From contig JASLAT010000034.1 of assembly GCA_030146915.1 (NCBI GenBank), forward strand, positions 186,001 through 250,000: a stretch of 64,000 nt of DNA, given 5' to 3'. The position numbers and the translations under genes are program-made. Source of the stretch: Tissierellales bacterium. Its GTDB lineage: Bacteria > Bacillota > Clostridia > Tissierellales > Tissierellaceae. Below the pieces are notes generated by a model, which searched no databases, was not told the origin of the DNA, and worked only from the letters and a program-made list of their open reading frames with translations. Positions 1-8,479 of the stretch are shown piece after piece (the stretch's first letter is position 1; each line of letters opens with the position of its first letter).

Positions 1-935
1 ATGTGGGAGAATCTTTCGATGGTATAGATCCAAATCAAATTGTTGCAGAACTAACTAGAAGAATAAATTTAAATCCAGAATTTAGTGATGTAGTAGATGG
101 AGAAGCTTCTTTACCACCTATAACACTAAAGCAAAGAGATTTAAAACCTGAATACACAGTACAAATAGCGAAGACTGCAAATGTATTTTTTAATTATGCT
201 ACTCATAGTAGTACACCAGATGAGGTATTAGAAAAAATGGTAGGAGCGGCAGAAGAAGCATTTGATAATGCAATAGAAAGTTTGAATAATAATTATAAAA
301 AATTCTGCGAAATAGCAGGAAGAGATTATAAGAGGTTACCTTGGGAGAGTTATGTTATAACTTATGATGAGCTTTATGCAAAGGTAAAAGAAGAAATGGG
401 ATCTGAGTTAGATGAGAAAATTAAAGCATATGAAGAAGAACTTTTAGCAGATGAATCTATTGATGAAAGAGAGCACTCTTTAAAAATGGTTGAATTTGTT
501 CACAATTTATGGTCATATAGGGATCCTGTTATAGTAGTATATTTCACACCTCCATATTATCCTCATATATATGTTGAAGGGAAAACAGAGGATGAAAAGA
601 GATTATTAAAAGCTGTTAAAGATGCAGTAGATACAACAGAAACAAATTATAATTTAGTTTATAAAAAGTTTTTTCCTGCTATAGCTGATATTTCTTATGC
701 AGCTGCGCCTAAAGATCCTAAGATTATATCAGCACTGAAAAATAACATGCCTGGTTTTGGTAGTAAATATGACTTACCGCTTGAAGCTATGCAAGATCTA
801 GACCTACCAGTACTAGATATAGGTTCGTTTGGTAAAGATGCACATCAGTTTACTGAAAGAGTTCACATTGATTATTCAACAAGGGTTGCACCCGTTTTAC
901 TTTATAAAACTATAATTAATTTAATTCAAGATTAA
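1..935 (+). CDS. rocB: RocB-like M20-family metallopeptidase, 3' part (5' end outside window)
   Basis: The open frame enters from the left edge, so the gene is truncated upstream; the in-frame GTG at position 3 is internal. About 310 C-terminal residues are visible. The ending FGKDAHQFTERVHIDYSTR resembles the C-terminal metal-ligand His segment of M20 zinc peptidases, and the aromatic run YFTPPYYPHIYV is what I associate with the RocB-type M20 proteins (about 550 residues) linked to arginine use. Function is therefore probable hydrolysis of an N-acylated or peptide-bonded arginine-related substrate in the cytoplasm; the exact substrate is not established. The catalytic half of the protein is outside the window. 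The gene ends just before a strong terminator and is unlinked to asnS. Another M20 subfamily remains possible. Confidence 0.7.
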   Translation, partial: VGESFDGIDPNQIVAELTRRINLNPEFSDVVDGEASLPPITLKQRDLKPEYTVQIAKTANVFFNYATHSSTPDEVLEKMVGAAEEAFDNAIESLNNNYKKFCEIAGRDYKRLPWESYVITYDELYAKVKEEMGSELDEKIKAYEEELLADESIDEREHSLKMVEFVHNLWSYRDPVIVVYFTPPYYPHIYVEGKTEDEKRLLKAVKDAVDTTETNYNLVYKKFFPAIADISYAAAPKDPKIISALKNNMPGFGSKYDLPLEAMQDLDLPVLDIGSFGKDAHQFTERVHIDYSTRVAPVLLYKTIINLIQD

Positions 936-939
936 TTAA

Positions 940-970
940 AAGGCTAAGTATATACTTAGCCTTTCTTATT
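940..970 (+). terminator. Intrinsic terminator after rocB-like gene
   Basis: An 11-bp perfect stem (aaggctaagta, 940-950, against tacttagcctt, 953-963) with a two-base minimal loop is followed by a T-rich run. It separates the M20 gene from the asnS transcription unit. Confidence 0.85.
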
Positions 971-997
971 GCAAAAAAATACTTTATATTATATAAT
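969..997 (+). promoter_or_regulatory. Promoter of asnS
   Basis: TTGCAA (969-974), a 17-nt spacer and a perfect TATAAT (992-997). The predicted start near 1004 places the whole T-box leader in the transcript. Confidence 0.7.
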
Positions 998-1003
998 TCA
1001 CTT

Positions 1004-1240
1004 ATAAATAAATAGTAAAAACTTAGAAGAGAAGAGTAAATATTTAGCTAGTTTACAGGGATTTAGTGATAGTGAGACGCTAGAAACGTACTAAATATTG
1101 AAAAACATCTCAGAGTTTCTATTCCGAAAATAGTAGGTTTAGACGGATACACCGTTATAATTACTTAAGTGGCTTTTGCAACTAAGGTGGTACCACGGAA
1201 TTTAACTTTCGTCCTTTATAAGGATGGGAGTTTTTTTAAT
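1004..1240 (+). promoter_or_regulatory. T-box leader controlling asnS (Asn specifier AAC)
   Basis: The leader carries the conserved T-box element aaggtggtaccacgga (1184-1199) followed by a terminator, the classic tRNA-sensing arrangement. Anchoring on the conserved segment just 3' of the specifier (cagag), the specifier triplet is AAC at 1104-1106, an asparagine codon matching the downstream AsnRS. Established mechanism: uncharged tRNA-Asn pairs its anticodon with the specifier and its free CCA end with the T-box bulge, forming the antiterminator so that asnS is read when Asn-tRNA charging is low. The assignment rests on motif reading, not on folding software. Confidence 0.9.
1204..1237 (+). 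terminator. Regulated terminator of the asnS T-box
   Basis: A 13-bp stem pairs 1204-1216 (aactttcgtcctt) with 1220-1232 (aaggatgggagtt), including G-U pairs, followed by a T run to 1237. Its 5' arm lies just downstream of the T-box sequence, as expected for a switch between antiterminator and terminator. Confidence 0.85.
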
Positions 1241-1262
1241 TTAAAAAGAAAGGGTTGATTAG

Positions 1263-2654
1263 ATGGAAGTAACATTAATAAGGGATATTTATAAAGATAA
1301 AAACTTATACTTAGATAAAGAAATAATAGTAGAAGGTTGGATTAGGAATATTAGGTCTTCAGGTAAATTGGCATTTATACAATTAAATGATGGAACTAGT
1401 TTCGAAGGTGTACAAATAGTTATGGAGAGTAAATTAGAGAATTTTGAGGAAATTGAGAAGTTACCTCTTAGTTCATCAATTATAGTTAAAGGAAAACTAG
1501 TTGATACACCTAAGGCAAAGCAAGATTTTGAAATTCAAGCTAGTGAAATAGAGCTAGAAGGTATGTCTTCAAATGATTATCCTTTACAGAAAAAAAGACA
1601 TACATTTGAATACTTAAGAACTATTGCACATCTTAGACCTAGAGCAAATGCATTTAACGCTGTTTTTAGAGTTAGATCTATTTTAGCCTATGCTATTCAT
1701 AAATTTTTTAACGAAAGAGGATTCGTATATGTTCACACACCTATAATTACTAGTTCCGATGCTGAAGGTGCCGGAGAAATGTTTAGAGTATCAACTTTAG
1801 ATTTAAAAGATACGCCAATGACAGATGAAGGAAATGTAGACTTTTCTAAAGATTTCTTTGGTAAAGAAACTCATCTTACTGTATCGGGACAATTGGCGGG
1901 AGAAGCTTTTGCTTTAGCTTTTAGAGATATATATACTTTCGGTCCTACTTTTAGAGCAGAAAATTCTAACACGGCAAGACATGCTGCAGAGTTTTGGATG
2001 GTAGAGCCGGAGTTAGCATTTGCTGATTTAGATGATTTAATAGTCGTAGCTGAAGATATGATGAAATATATAATTAATTACGTATTAGAAAATGCTAATC
2101 AAGAGATGGAATTTTTCAACAAATTTGTTGATAAAGGATTATTAGATAGATTAGATAATGTAGTAAACTCTGAATTTGGTAAAATAACTTACACTGAAGC
2201 TATAGATATATTATTAGATTCAGGGGTTGAGTTTGACTATCCTGTTGAGTGGGGTATTGACTTACAAACAGAACATGAAAGATATTTAGCAGAAGAAGTA
2301 TTTAAAAGACCTGTATTTGTAACAGATTATCCTAAGGATATAAAAGCTTTTTATATGAGACTTAATGAAGATGGTAAAACTGTAGCTGCAACTGATTTAT
2401 TAGTTCCAGGAGTTGGTGAAATAATAGGGGGCTCACAAAGAGAAGAAAGATTAGATGTATTGGAGCAAAAAATAGTAGATATGGGAATGGATAAGGAAGA
2501 TTATTGGTGGTATTTAGAACTTAGAAAATATGGAGAAACTAAACACTCTGGATTTGGATTAGGATTTGAAAGGGCTCTTATGTATATTACTGGTATGAAA
2601 AATATAAGAGACGTCATACCTTTCCCTAGAACAGTTAGATCTGCAGAGTTTTAA
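1263..2654 (+). CDS. asnS: Asparaginyl-tRNA synthetase
   Basis: Class IIb aminoacyl-tRNA synthetase, 463 residues, the usual bacterial AsnRS length; it charges tRNA-Asn with asparagine in the cytoplasm. The N-terminal OB-fold anticodon-binding domain covers about residues 1-100 (VEGWIRNIRSSGKLAFIQLNDG). The catalytic domain contains motif 2 (FRAENSNTARHAAEFWMVEPE; the AEF-MVEPE type is AsnRS-like rather than AspRS-like) and motif 3 near the C-terminus (GFGLGFERALMYITG). The ATG follows an aaaggg ribosome site. The upstream T-box with an AAC specifier independently supports the Asn assignment. leuS lies downstream behind its own promoter, so the two are separately controlled. Confidence 0.97.
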   Translation: MEVTLIRDIYKDKNLYLDKEIIVEGWIRNIRSSGKLAFIQLNDGTSFEGVQIVMESKLENFEEIEKLPLSSSIIVKGKLVDTPKAKQDFEIQASEIELEGMSSNDYPLQKKRHTFEYLRTIAHLRPRANAFNAVFRVRSILAYAIHKFFNERGFVYVHTPIITSSDAEGAGEMFRVSTLDLKDTPMTDEGNVDFSKDFFGKETHLTVSGQLAGEAFALAFRDIYTFGPTFRAENSNTARHAAEFWMVEPELAFADLDDLIVVAEDMMKYIINYVLENANQEMEFFNKFVDKGLLDRLDNVVNSEFGKITYTEAIDILLDSGVEFDYPVEWGIDLQTEHERYLAEEVFKRPVFVTDYPKDIKAFYMRLNEDGKTVAATDLLVPGVGEIIGGSQREERLDVLEQKIVDMGMDKEDYWWYLELRKYGETKHSGFGLGFERALMYITGMKNIRDVIPFPRTVRSAEF

Positions 2655-2664
2655 TAAAACGTAC

Positions 2665-2693
2665 TTGACAAAGATATGGTATTTTAGTAAGAT
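2665..2693 (+). promoter_or_regulatory. Promoter of leuS
   Basis: Consensus TTGACA (2665-2670), a 17-nt spacer and TAAGAT (2688-2693), located only a few bases after the asnS stop codon. The predicted start is near 2700, at the beginning of the T-box leader. Confidence 0.8.
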
Positions 2694-2699
2694 ATGTAC

Positions 2700-2940
2700 T
2701 AAGAAAATAAAGAAAAGTATTCTTAGAAGGAGAGTAGTAAATAGAACCTTTAGTTAGAGAGAGTTATCGGATGGTGTGAGATAATACTAAACTCTATTGA
2801 ACTTGCTCTGGAGAAATTATGGTGAAAGTAGTAGTCATAATCGGCAGATACCGTTATATCTTTGAGTGGATTTAAATCAAGTAGAGTGGTACCGCGGAAT
2901 TCAAGCCTTTCGTCTCTTAGTAGACGAGAGGCTTTTTGTA
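2700..2940 (+). promoter_or_regulatory. T-box leader controlling leuS (Leu specifier CUU)
   Basis: It contains the T-box element agagtggtaccgcgga (2883-2898), a Stem I with ggtgtgag in its distal part, and the segment gaaCTTgctctggag where the specifier is CTT at 2802-2804, a leucine codon. A strong terminator follows. Established mechanism: read-through is induced by uncharged tRNA-Leu. The CUU specifier implies sensing of the isoacceptor reading CUY codons. Confidence 0.92.
2903..2938 (+). terminator. Regulated terminator of the leuS T-box
   Basis: A 13-bp stem pairs 2903-2915 (aagcctttcgtct) with 2922-2934 (agacgagaggctt), with one G-U pair, running into a T tract (2933-2937). It is the alternative fold to the T-box antiterminator. 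Confidence 0.88.
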
Positions 2941-2983
2941 TTTTAAATTACTATATAATAGATAACTATAAGGAGGAAAGTTA

Positions 2984-5395
2984 ATGCAAGAGTATAATCC
3001 AAAATTAATTGAAAATAAGTGGCAAGAAATTTGGGCAAGTGAAAAAATATATGAAGCAGAGAATAAGAGTGATAAAGAAAAATATTATATATTGGTAGAA
3101 TTTCCATACCCTTCAGCTGATGGATTACATGTAGGTCATGCTAGACCTTACACAGCATTAGATATTGTTGCTAGAAAAAAAAGGTATGAAGGTTATAATG
3201 TACTTTTTCCTATGGGATGGGATGCATTTGGACTACCTACTGAAAACTTCGCTATAAAAAATAAGATACATCCAGCTATAGTAACAGAAAACAATGTGAA
3301 AAACTTCAAAGAACAATTACAATCTATTGGTTTTTCTTTTGATTGGTCTAGAGAAATAAATACAACAGATCCTGAATATTATAAATGGACACAATGGTTA
3401 TTTCTAAAGTTTTATGAAAAAGGTTTAGCTTATAAAAAAGAAATGCCTATAAATTGGTGTACATCTTGTAAAATTGGATTAGCTAATGAAGAAGTAGTTG
3501 ATGGTGGATGCGAAAGATGTGGTGGAGAAGTTGTACAAAAGGTAAAAAATCAGTGGATGTTAAAGATAACAGAATATGCTGATAGGCTTATAGATGATTT
3601 AGATGATGTAGATTATTTAAATAGTGTTAGTACTCAGCAAAAAAATTGGATAGGAAGATCTTATGGTATGGATCTTAAATTTGAAATTAAAGATACTGAT
3701 GAGTATTTAGAGGTGTTTACAACTAGACCAGATACTATATATGGATCTACATATATGGTTATTGCTGCAGAACACCCTATATTAGAGAAATATAAGGATA
3801 GAATAGATAATATAGATGCAATTGTAGATTATAAGGAAAAAGCTAGTAAAAAGTCAGACTTTGAAAGAACAGAATTAGTTAAAGATAAAACTGGAGTAGA
3901 AGTAAAAGGTCTTAAAGCTATAAATCCTGCAACGGGTAAAGAAATACCAATATGGGTTTCTGATTATGTTCTTATGACTTATGGTACAGGAGCTATAATG
4001 GCCGTTCCCGCTCATGATCAAAGAGATTGGGAGTTTGCTAATGAGTTTGGACTTCCAATTGTACCTGTAGTAGATGGTGGAGATATTTCAAAAGAAGCTT
4101 TTACTGATACTGATAATGGGAAAATGATTAATTCTGATTTCTTAAATGGACTAAAACCTAAAGATGCAATAGATAAGATGGCAGACTGGTTAGAGGAAAA
4201 AAAATTAGGTAAAAGAAAAGTAAATTATAAGTTAAGAGATTGGGTTTTTTCAAGACAAAGATACTGGGGTGAGCCAATTCCACTAGTTCATTGTGAAAAA
4301 TGTGGTTGGGTTCCAGTTCCTGAAGAAGAATTACCTGTAGTATTACCAGAAGTAGAAAATTATCAGCCTACAGATACAGGAGAATCTCCTCTAGCTGACA
4401 TAAGAGATTGGGTAGAAACAACATGTCCAAGTTGTGGTGGTTATGCTGAAAGGGAAACAGATACTATGCCAAATTGGGCAGGCTCATCTTGGTATTTTTT
4501 AAGATATGCAGACCCTCATAATGATAAAGAATTTGCATCAAAGGAAAGTCTGAATTACTGGCTTCCAGTAGATTGGTATAACGGTGGAATGGAGCATACT
4601 ACATTACACTTGTTGTATTCAAGATTTTGGCATAAATTTTTCTATGATTTAGGGTTAGTACCAACAGCAGAACCTTTTAATAAAAGGACAGCTCATGGTA
4701 TGATTTTAGGTGAAGGAAATATAAAAATGTCTAAGTCAATAGGAAATGTTATAAATCCAAATGTAATAGTTGAAGAGTATGGTGCTGATACATTAAGAAC
4801 TTATGAAATGTTTATAGGAGATTTTGAGAAGTCTGCAAGCTGGTCTGACAATGGGGTTAAAGGATGTAGAAGATACCTAGATAGGGTTTGGAGAGCACAA
4901 GAACTAATAATTGAAAACGATGAAATTAGTGAAGATATGGAAGTTAAGATTCATCAAACTATTAAAAAAGTATCCAATGATTTTGATAATCTTAAATTTA
5001 ATACTGGTATAGCAGCATTAATGGAGCTTTTAAATGATTTTCAAGATAAGGGAGAAATTACTAAAGGTGAATTTAAAATATATTTACAATTATTAAACCC
5101 TGTTGCTCCACATATAACTGAAGAGTTATGGGAGAAAGTTGGTTTAGAAGGAAGGCTTTATGAGCATACATGGCCAAAATATGATGAAGATAAAACTGTA
5201 GAAGATCAAATAGAAATGGCTGTACAAATAAATGGTAAAGTTAGAGGTACAATAAATATAAAGAGAGATGCAAGCCAAGAAGAAGCTAAAGAAATGGCAC
5301 AATTAGATGAAAATGTCGTGAGACATCTGGAAGGAAAAAATATAATTAAAGAAATATATGTACCAGGAAAAATATATAATATAGTTGTAAAGTAG
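2984..5395 (+). CDS. leuS: Leucyl-tRNA synthetase
   Basis: Class Ia synthetase of 803 residues, the normal bacterial size; it attaches leucine to tRNA-Leu and edits mischarged products. The HIGH-type motif is HVGH (around residue 49, in PYPSADGLHVGHARPY) and the KMSKS motif is exact (IKMSKSIGN, around residue 580). A CP1 editing domain (TTRPDTIYG, then GTGAIMAVPAHDQRD) lies between them. Two Cys pairs (CTSCKIG and CERCGG) suggest a zinc module near residues 155-175, and CEKCGW and CPSCGG suggest a second near 430-490. The ATG follows an aaggagg site. The upstream T-box carries a Leu specifier, in agreement. Confidence 0.98.
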   Translation: MQEYNPKLIENKWQEIWASEKIYEAENKSDKEKYYILVEFPYPSADGLHVGHARPYTALDIVARKKRYEGYNVLFPMGWDAFGLPTENFAIKNKIHPAIVTENNVKNFKEQLQSIGFSFDWSREINTTDPEYYKWTQWLFLKFYEKGLAYKKEMPINWCTSCKIGLANEEVVDGGCERCGGEVVQKVKNQWMLKITEYADRLIDDLDDVDYLNSVSTQQKNWIGRSYGMDLKFEIKDTDEYLEVFTTRPDTIYGSTYMVIAAEHPILEKYKDRIDNIDAIVDYKEKASKKSDFERTELVKDKTGVEVKGLKAINPATGKEIPIWVSDYVLMTYGTGAIMAVPAHDQRDWEFANEFGLPIVPVVDGGDISKEAFTDTDNGKMINSDFLNGLKPKDAIDKMADWLEEKKLGKRKVNYKLRDWVFSRQRYWGEPIPLVHCEKCGWVPVPEEELPVVLPEVENYQPTDTGESPLADIRDWVETTCPSCGGYAERETDTMPNWAGSSWYFLRYADPHNDKEFASKESLNYWLPVDWYNGGMEHTTLHLLYSRFWHKFFYDLGLVPTAEPFNKRTAHGMILGEGNIKMSKSIGNVINPNVIVEEYGADTLRTYEMFIGDFEKSASWSDNGVKGCRRYLDRVWRAQELIIENDEISEDMEVKIHQTIKKVSNDFDNLKFNTGIAALMELLNDFQDKGEITKGEFKIYLQLLNPVAPHITEELWEKVGLEGRLYEHTWPKYDEDKTVEDQIEMAVQINGKVRGTINIKRDASQEEAKEMAQLDENVVRHLEGKNIIKEIYVPGKIYNIVVK

Positions 5396-5398
5396 TAA

Positions 5399-5440
5399 GA
5401 TAAAAAGATTCCTAGCCAATTGGTTAGGAATCTTTTTATC
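5399..5440 (+). terminator. Strong terminator after leuS
   Basis: A 19-bp nearly perfect stem (5399-5417 with 5422-5440, one G-U pair) has the loop aatt and T-rich and A-rich flanks, so it could act in both directions. It begins three bases past the leuS stop. Confidence 0.9.
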
Positions 5441-5488
5441 ACAAAAGTAATCATAAAAAACTTTATCATAAAAGATAATAATATTAAA

Positions 5489-5517
5489 TTGAAATATAAA
5501 AAAATTTATGTAATAAT
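5489..5517 (+). promoter_or_regulatory. Possible promoter of degV
   Basis: TTGAAA (5489-5494), 17 nt, then AATAAT (5512-5517), upstream of the ribosome site aaaaggaggag. The region is very AT-rich, so chance matches are likely. Confidence 0.4.
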
Positions 5518-5536
5518 CTAAAAAGGAGGAGATTTG

Positions 5537-6364
5537 ATGAAAAAAATAAAAATAATAACAGATAGCACATCCTATATAACTAGGGAGGAAGCATCATATT
5601 TAGATGTTGATATTATTCCTTTAAGCTATAATATTGATGGATATGAGTATGTAGAGGGTTTTCCAGGAGAATTTTCTAGAGCTTTTGAAATGTTAAAGAA
5701 ATCTAAAAATAGTTTAAAGACTTCTCAACCACCAGTGGGTAATTTTATAAAAGCTTATGAAGAAGCTTTTAATGAAGGTTATGAAGCTATAATAGGAGTA
5801 TTTCTATCAAACAAGCTAAGTGGTACTTATAATAGTGCTTGTTTAGCCTCTGATATATTAGAAAATAAAAACATATACATTATAAATTCCAATAGTACAG
5901 CAGGTAATTTAAAGTGTATAATAAGAGATATAAGAAACTTCATAATAGAAGGAAAAGAAATATTAGAAATATTAGATATAGTTGAGAAAAAAATTAAAAA
6001 CTCAAAAATATTATTAACGGTTGATACTTTAGAGTACCTTTCAAAAGGTGGTAGAATATCCTCTTTACAATCTAAATTAGGTAACATATTTAATGTAAAA
6101 CCGATACTAGAATTAGAAAATGGAGAAATAGTTTTAAGAGAAAAATTAAGGGGTAAAAAACAAGCTTTGAATAAAATGATTAATATGATAGATCCTAACT
6201 GTACTGAAGTTGGAATTTATCATGTTAATTCTTTAAAAGAAGCAAAAATGATAAGTAGAAAAATAAAAGAAAATATCCCAAATAAAAAAATATATATTGG
6301 AGAGTTGGGACCTGTTGTTGGAGCTCATTTAGGACCTGGTGGAATTGGTATTTGTCTATATTAA
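5537..6364 (+). CDS. DegV-family (FakB-like) fatty-acid-binding protein
   Basis: A 275-residue protein of normal DegV length. The family binds a fatty acid between two domains; some members (FakB) present it to the kinase FakA, giving acyl phosphate for PlsX. The sequence shows the N-terminal ITDSTSYI strand-loop, the ligand-contacting segment VFLSNKLSGTYNSA (about residues 85-100), LEYLSKGGRIS in the middle and the C-terminal LGPVVGAHLGPGGIGI, all typical of the family. I chose the ATG at 5537 over the TTG at 5534 because of spacing to the AAAAGGAGGAG site. No FakA-like kinase gene is adjacent, so a FakB role is inference; plsX lies about 19 kb downstream. Confidence 0.85.
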   Translation: MKKIKIITDSTSYITREEASYLDVDIIPLSYNIDGYEYVEGFPGEFSRAFEMLKKSKNSLKTSQPPVGNFIKAYEEAFNEGYEAIIGVFLSNKLSGTYNSACLASDILENKNIYIINSNSTAGNLKCIIRDIRNFIIEGKEILEILDIVEKKIKNSKILLTVDTLEYLSKGGRISSLQSKLGNIFNVKPILELENGEIVLREKLRGKKQALNKMINMIDPNCTEVGIYHVNSLKEAKMISRKIKENIPNKKIYIGELGPVVGAHLGPGGIGICLY

Positions 6365-6370
6365 ATAATC

Positions 6371-6399
6371 TTGACAAGATTAGTCGGGTATATTACAAT
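6371..6399 (+). promoter_or_regulatory. Promoter of the rrf2-iscS-iscU operon with likely operator
   Basis: TTGACA (6371-6376), 17-nt spacer, TACAAT (6394-6399): near consensus. The spacer holds tagtcgggtata (6381-6392), which resembles the half-site of iscR/Rrf2-type operators; its position between -35 and -10 fits repression by the Rrf2 protein encoded just downstream. Promoter call is strong; operator call is inference. Confidence 0.8.
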
Positions 6400-6442
6400 A
6401 TTAATACCAAGTGATTTACTAGGGATTAAAAGAGGTGATAGA

Positions 6443-6877
6443 ATGAAATTATCTACTAGAGGTAGATATGGATTAAAAGCAATATATGAATTGGCTGCTC
6501 ATTATGGTGATGGACCAATACCTCTTAAAGATATTGCTAGTTCTCAAAAATTATCAGAGAGTTATTTGGAGCAACTTTTCTTATCTCTTAGAAAAGAAGA
6601 TTTAATAGAAAGCGTTAGAGGTGCTCAGGGTGGGTATATGTTGTCTAGAGCACCTGAAGATATCACTGTAGGAGATGTCCTAAGATGTTTAGAGGGAAGT
6701 ATGGCTCCATCTGCATGCTTAGAGTCAGATAGTGATTGTTCTCAAGAAGAGGAGTGTATAACTAAATATGTTTGGTCAGAAATTAAAGATAGCATAGATA
6801 TGGTTATTGATTCTATTAGTCTAAGAGATATGCTAAATAAAGGTAGTGAGAAAATCGAGGAGGGATCCGATGAATAA
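6443..6877 (+). CDS. iscR: Rrf2-family transcriptional regulator, IscR-like
   Basis: A 144-residue Rrf2 regulator with an N-terminal winged helix (MKLSTRGRYGLKAIYELA, then SQKLSESYLEQLFLSLRK as the recognition region) and the wing segment VRGAQGGYMLSRAP. Three cysteines near residues 91-104 (C-x6-C-x5-C in ACLESDSDCSQEEEC) match the position of the iron-sulfur ligands of IscR-type members, so it probably senses Fe-S status and represses the following iscS-iscU pair. The ATG at 6443 is preceded by aaaagaggtgata; an upstream in-frame codon at 6371 would start inside the promoter and is rejected. The 3' end overlaps iscS by 8 bp, indicating translational coupling. CymR-type Rrf2 proteins lack this Cys set. 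Confidence 0.9.
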   Translation: MKLSTRGRYGLKAIYELAAHYGDGPIPLKDIASSQKLSESYLEQLFLSLRKEDLIESVRGAQGGYMLSRAPEDITVGDVLRCLEGSMAPSACLESDSDCSQEEECITKYVWSEIKDSIDMVIDSISLRDMLNKGSEKIEEGSDE

Positions 6878-8048
6878 ATATATATATATGGATAATGCGG
6901 CTACAACTAAAATGGCGGATGGAGTATTAGATGTTATGTTACCTTACTTAAAAGATGATTATGGAAACCCATCTTCTACCTATTCTTTAGGCGTAAAAGC
7001 AAAAACAGCAGTAGAGGAATCTAGAAAAAAACTAGCAGATTTTTTTAATGCCCATGAAAGAGAAATATACTTCACATCAGGTGGAACTGAAGCAGATAAC
7101 TGGGCAATTAAAGGGGTAGCTTATGCGAACAGAAAAAAAGGAAATCATATTATAACTTCCAAAGTAGAACATCATGCTGTACTTCATACTTGTGAGTATT
7201 TAGAAAAACAGGGATTTGAGGTTACCTATTTGGATGTAGATGAGTATGGAATGATAAATATAGATGAATTAAAAGATGCAATAAGAGATGAAACTATATT
7301 AATATCTATAATGTATGCTAATAATGAAGTAGGAACTATTATGCCTATAAAAGAAATAGGACATATTGCTAAAGAGAATGATATATACTTCCATACAGAT
7401 GCAGTACAAGCTGTAGGAAATATAGATATAGATGTAGATGAGTTAAATATAGATTTAATGTCAATGTCAGCTCATAAATTTCATGGACCAAAAGGTATTG
7501 GAGCTCTTTATATCAGACGCGGTGTAAAGATAGATACCTTTATAATAGGTGGTGGACAGGAAAGAACTAGGAGAGCTGGAACAGAAAACACTGCAGGAAT
7601 AGTAGGCATGGCTAAGGCTTTAGAAATAGCTTACGATGGTATGGAAGAAAGAAATAAGAAGTTGGTTCTCTTAAGGGATAAATTAATTGATAAATTAACG
7701 AGTGAAATAAAATATACTAAACTAAATGGACACCCAACTAAAAGACTTCCAGGTAATGTTAATATAAGCTTTGAATTTATTGAAGGAGAATCAATGTTAT
7801 TAAGCTTAGATATAAAAGGAATAGCAGCGTCTAGTGGCTCAGCATGTACATCAGGAAGCTTAGATCCTTCACATGTACTATTATCAATGGGGCTAAGTCA
7901 TGAGATTGCACATGGTTCTTTGAGGCTTACTCTTGATGATAGTAACACAGAAGAAGAGGTTGATTATGTAGTTGAAAACCTTATTACTATAGTTGACAGG
8001 TTAAGACAAATGTCACCTTTATATGAAAAAGTTAAGGAGGAAAAATAA
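6870..8048 (+). CDS. iscS: Cysteine desulfurase
   Basis: A 392-residue PLP enzyme that takes sulfur from cysteine as a protein persulfide for Fe-S cluster assembly and tRNA thiolation. The PLP-binding lysine lies in SAHKFHGPKG (about residue 204) and the catalytic cysteine in SGSACTSGSLDPSH (about residue 327), with the loop length of group I NifS/IscS enzymes. HHAVLHTCEYL and TDAVQAVG provide the usual cofactor-stacking His and PLP-contacting Asp. The ATG at 6870 follows cgaggaggg and overlaps the regulator gene. iscU starts on the last base of its stop codon, so the trio is one operon controlled by the Rrf2 protein. Confidence 0.96.
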   Translation: MNKYIYMDNAATTKMADGVLDVMLPYLKDDYGNPSSTYSLGVKAKTAVEESRKKLADFFNAHEREIYFTSGGTEADNWAIKGVAYANRKKGNHIITSKVEHHAVLHTCEYLEKQGFEVTYLDVDEYGMINIDELKDAIRDETILISIMYANNEVGTIMPIKEIGHIAKENDIYFHTDAVQAVGNIDIDVDELNIDLMSMSAHKFHGPKGIGALYIRRGVKIDTFIIGGGQERTRRAGTENTAGIVGMAKALEIAYDGMEERNKKLVLLRDKLIDKLTSEIKYTKLNGHPTKRLPGNVNISFEFIEGESMLLSLDIKGIAASSGSACTSGSLDPSHVLLSMGLSHEIAHGSLRLTLDDSNTEEEVDYVVENLITIVDRLRQMSPLYEKVKEEK

Positions 8049-8464
8049 TGTATACAGATGAGGTAATGGACCATTTTATGAATCCTAGAAATGTTGGTGA
8101 GATAGAAGATGCTGATGGTGTAGGTGAAGTAGGAAATCCAAAATGTGGAGATATAATGAAAATGTATCTTAAAATAGATGGAGATGTCATAACTGATGTT
8201 AAGTTTAAAACTTTTGGATGTGGATCAGCAATAGCTTCTTCAAGTATGGTAACAGAGTTAATAAAAGGAAAAACTATACAAGAGGCTATGAATATTAGTA
8301 ATAAAACTGTTGTTGACGAGTTAGGTGGGTTACCTGCTGTAAAGGTACACTGTTCTGTTTTAGCTGAACAAGCTATAAAGTCTGCATTATTAGACTACTC
8401 AGAAAAAACAGGTATAAAAATAGATGGTTTAGAGGATTTTGATTTTACAGAGCCTGAACATTAA
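8048..8464 (+). CDS. iscU: Iron-sulfur cluster scaffold protein IscU/NifU N-type
   Basis: A 138-residue scaffold on which nascent clusters are built with sulfur from IscS. The three cluster-ligand cysteines sit in NPKCGD (about residue 34), TFGCGSAIASS (about 60) and VHCSVLAE (about 104); the Asp after the first Cys is the residue that controls cluster lability. There is no C-terminal NFU domain. The ATG overlaps the iscS stop (TAATG), showing tight coupling. A palindromic terminator follows, closing the rrf2-iscS-iscU operon; hscBA and fdx are not present, which is normal for Clostridia. Confidence 0.95.
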   Translation: MYTDEVMDHFMNPRNVGEIEDADGVGEVGNPKCGDIMKMYLKIDGDVITDVKFKTFGCGSAIASSSMVTELIKGKTIQEAMNISNKTVVDELGGLPAVKVHCSVLAEQAIKSALLDYSEKTGIKIDGLEDFDFTEPEH

Positions 8465-8479
8465 TATATGATATAATTA

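Noticed and set aside
5206..5469. Minus-strand frame over the leuS end and its terminator
   Set aside because: It crosses a strong terminator hairpin and shows no family features or ribosome site.
6371..6442. Upstream extension of the Rrf2 gene
   Set aside because: It would begin within the -35 box of its own promoter; the N-terminus at 6443 matches the family.
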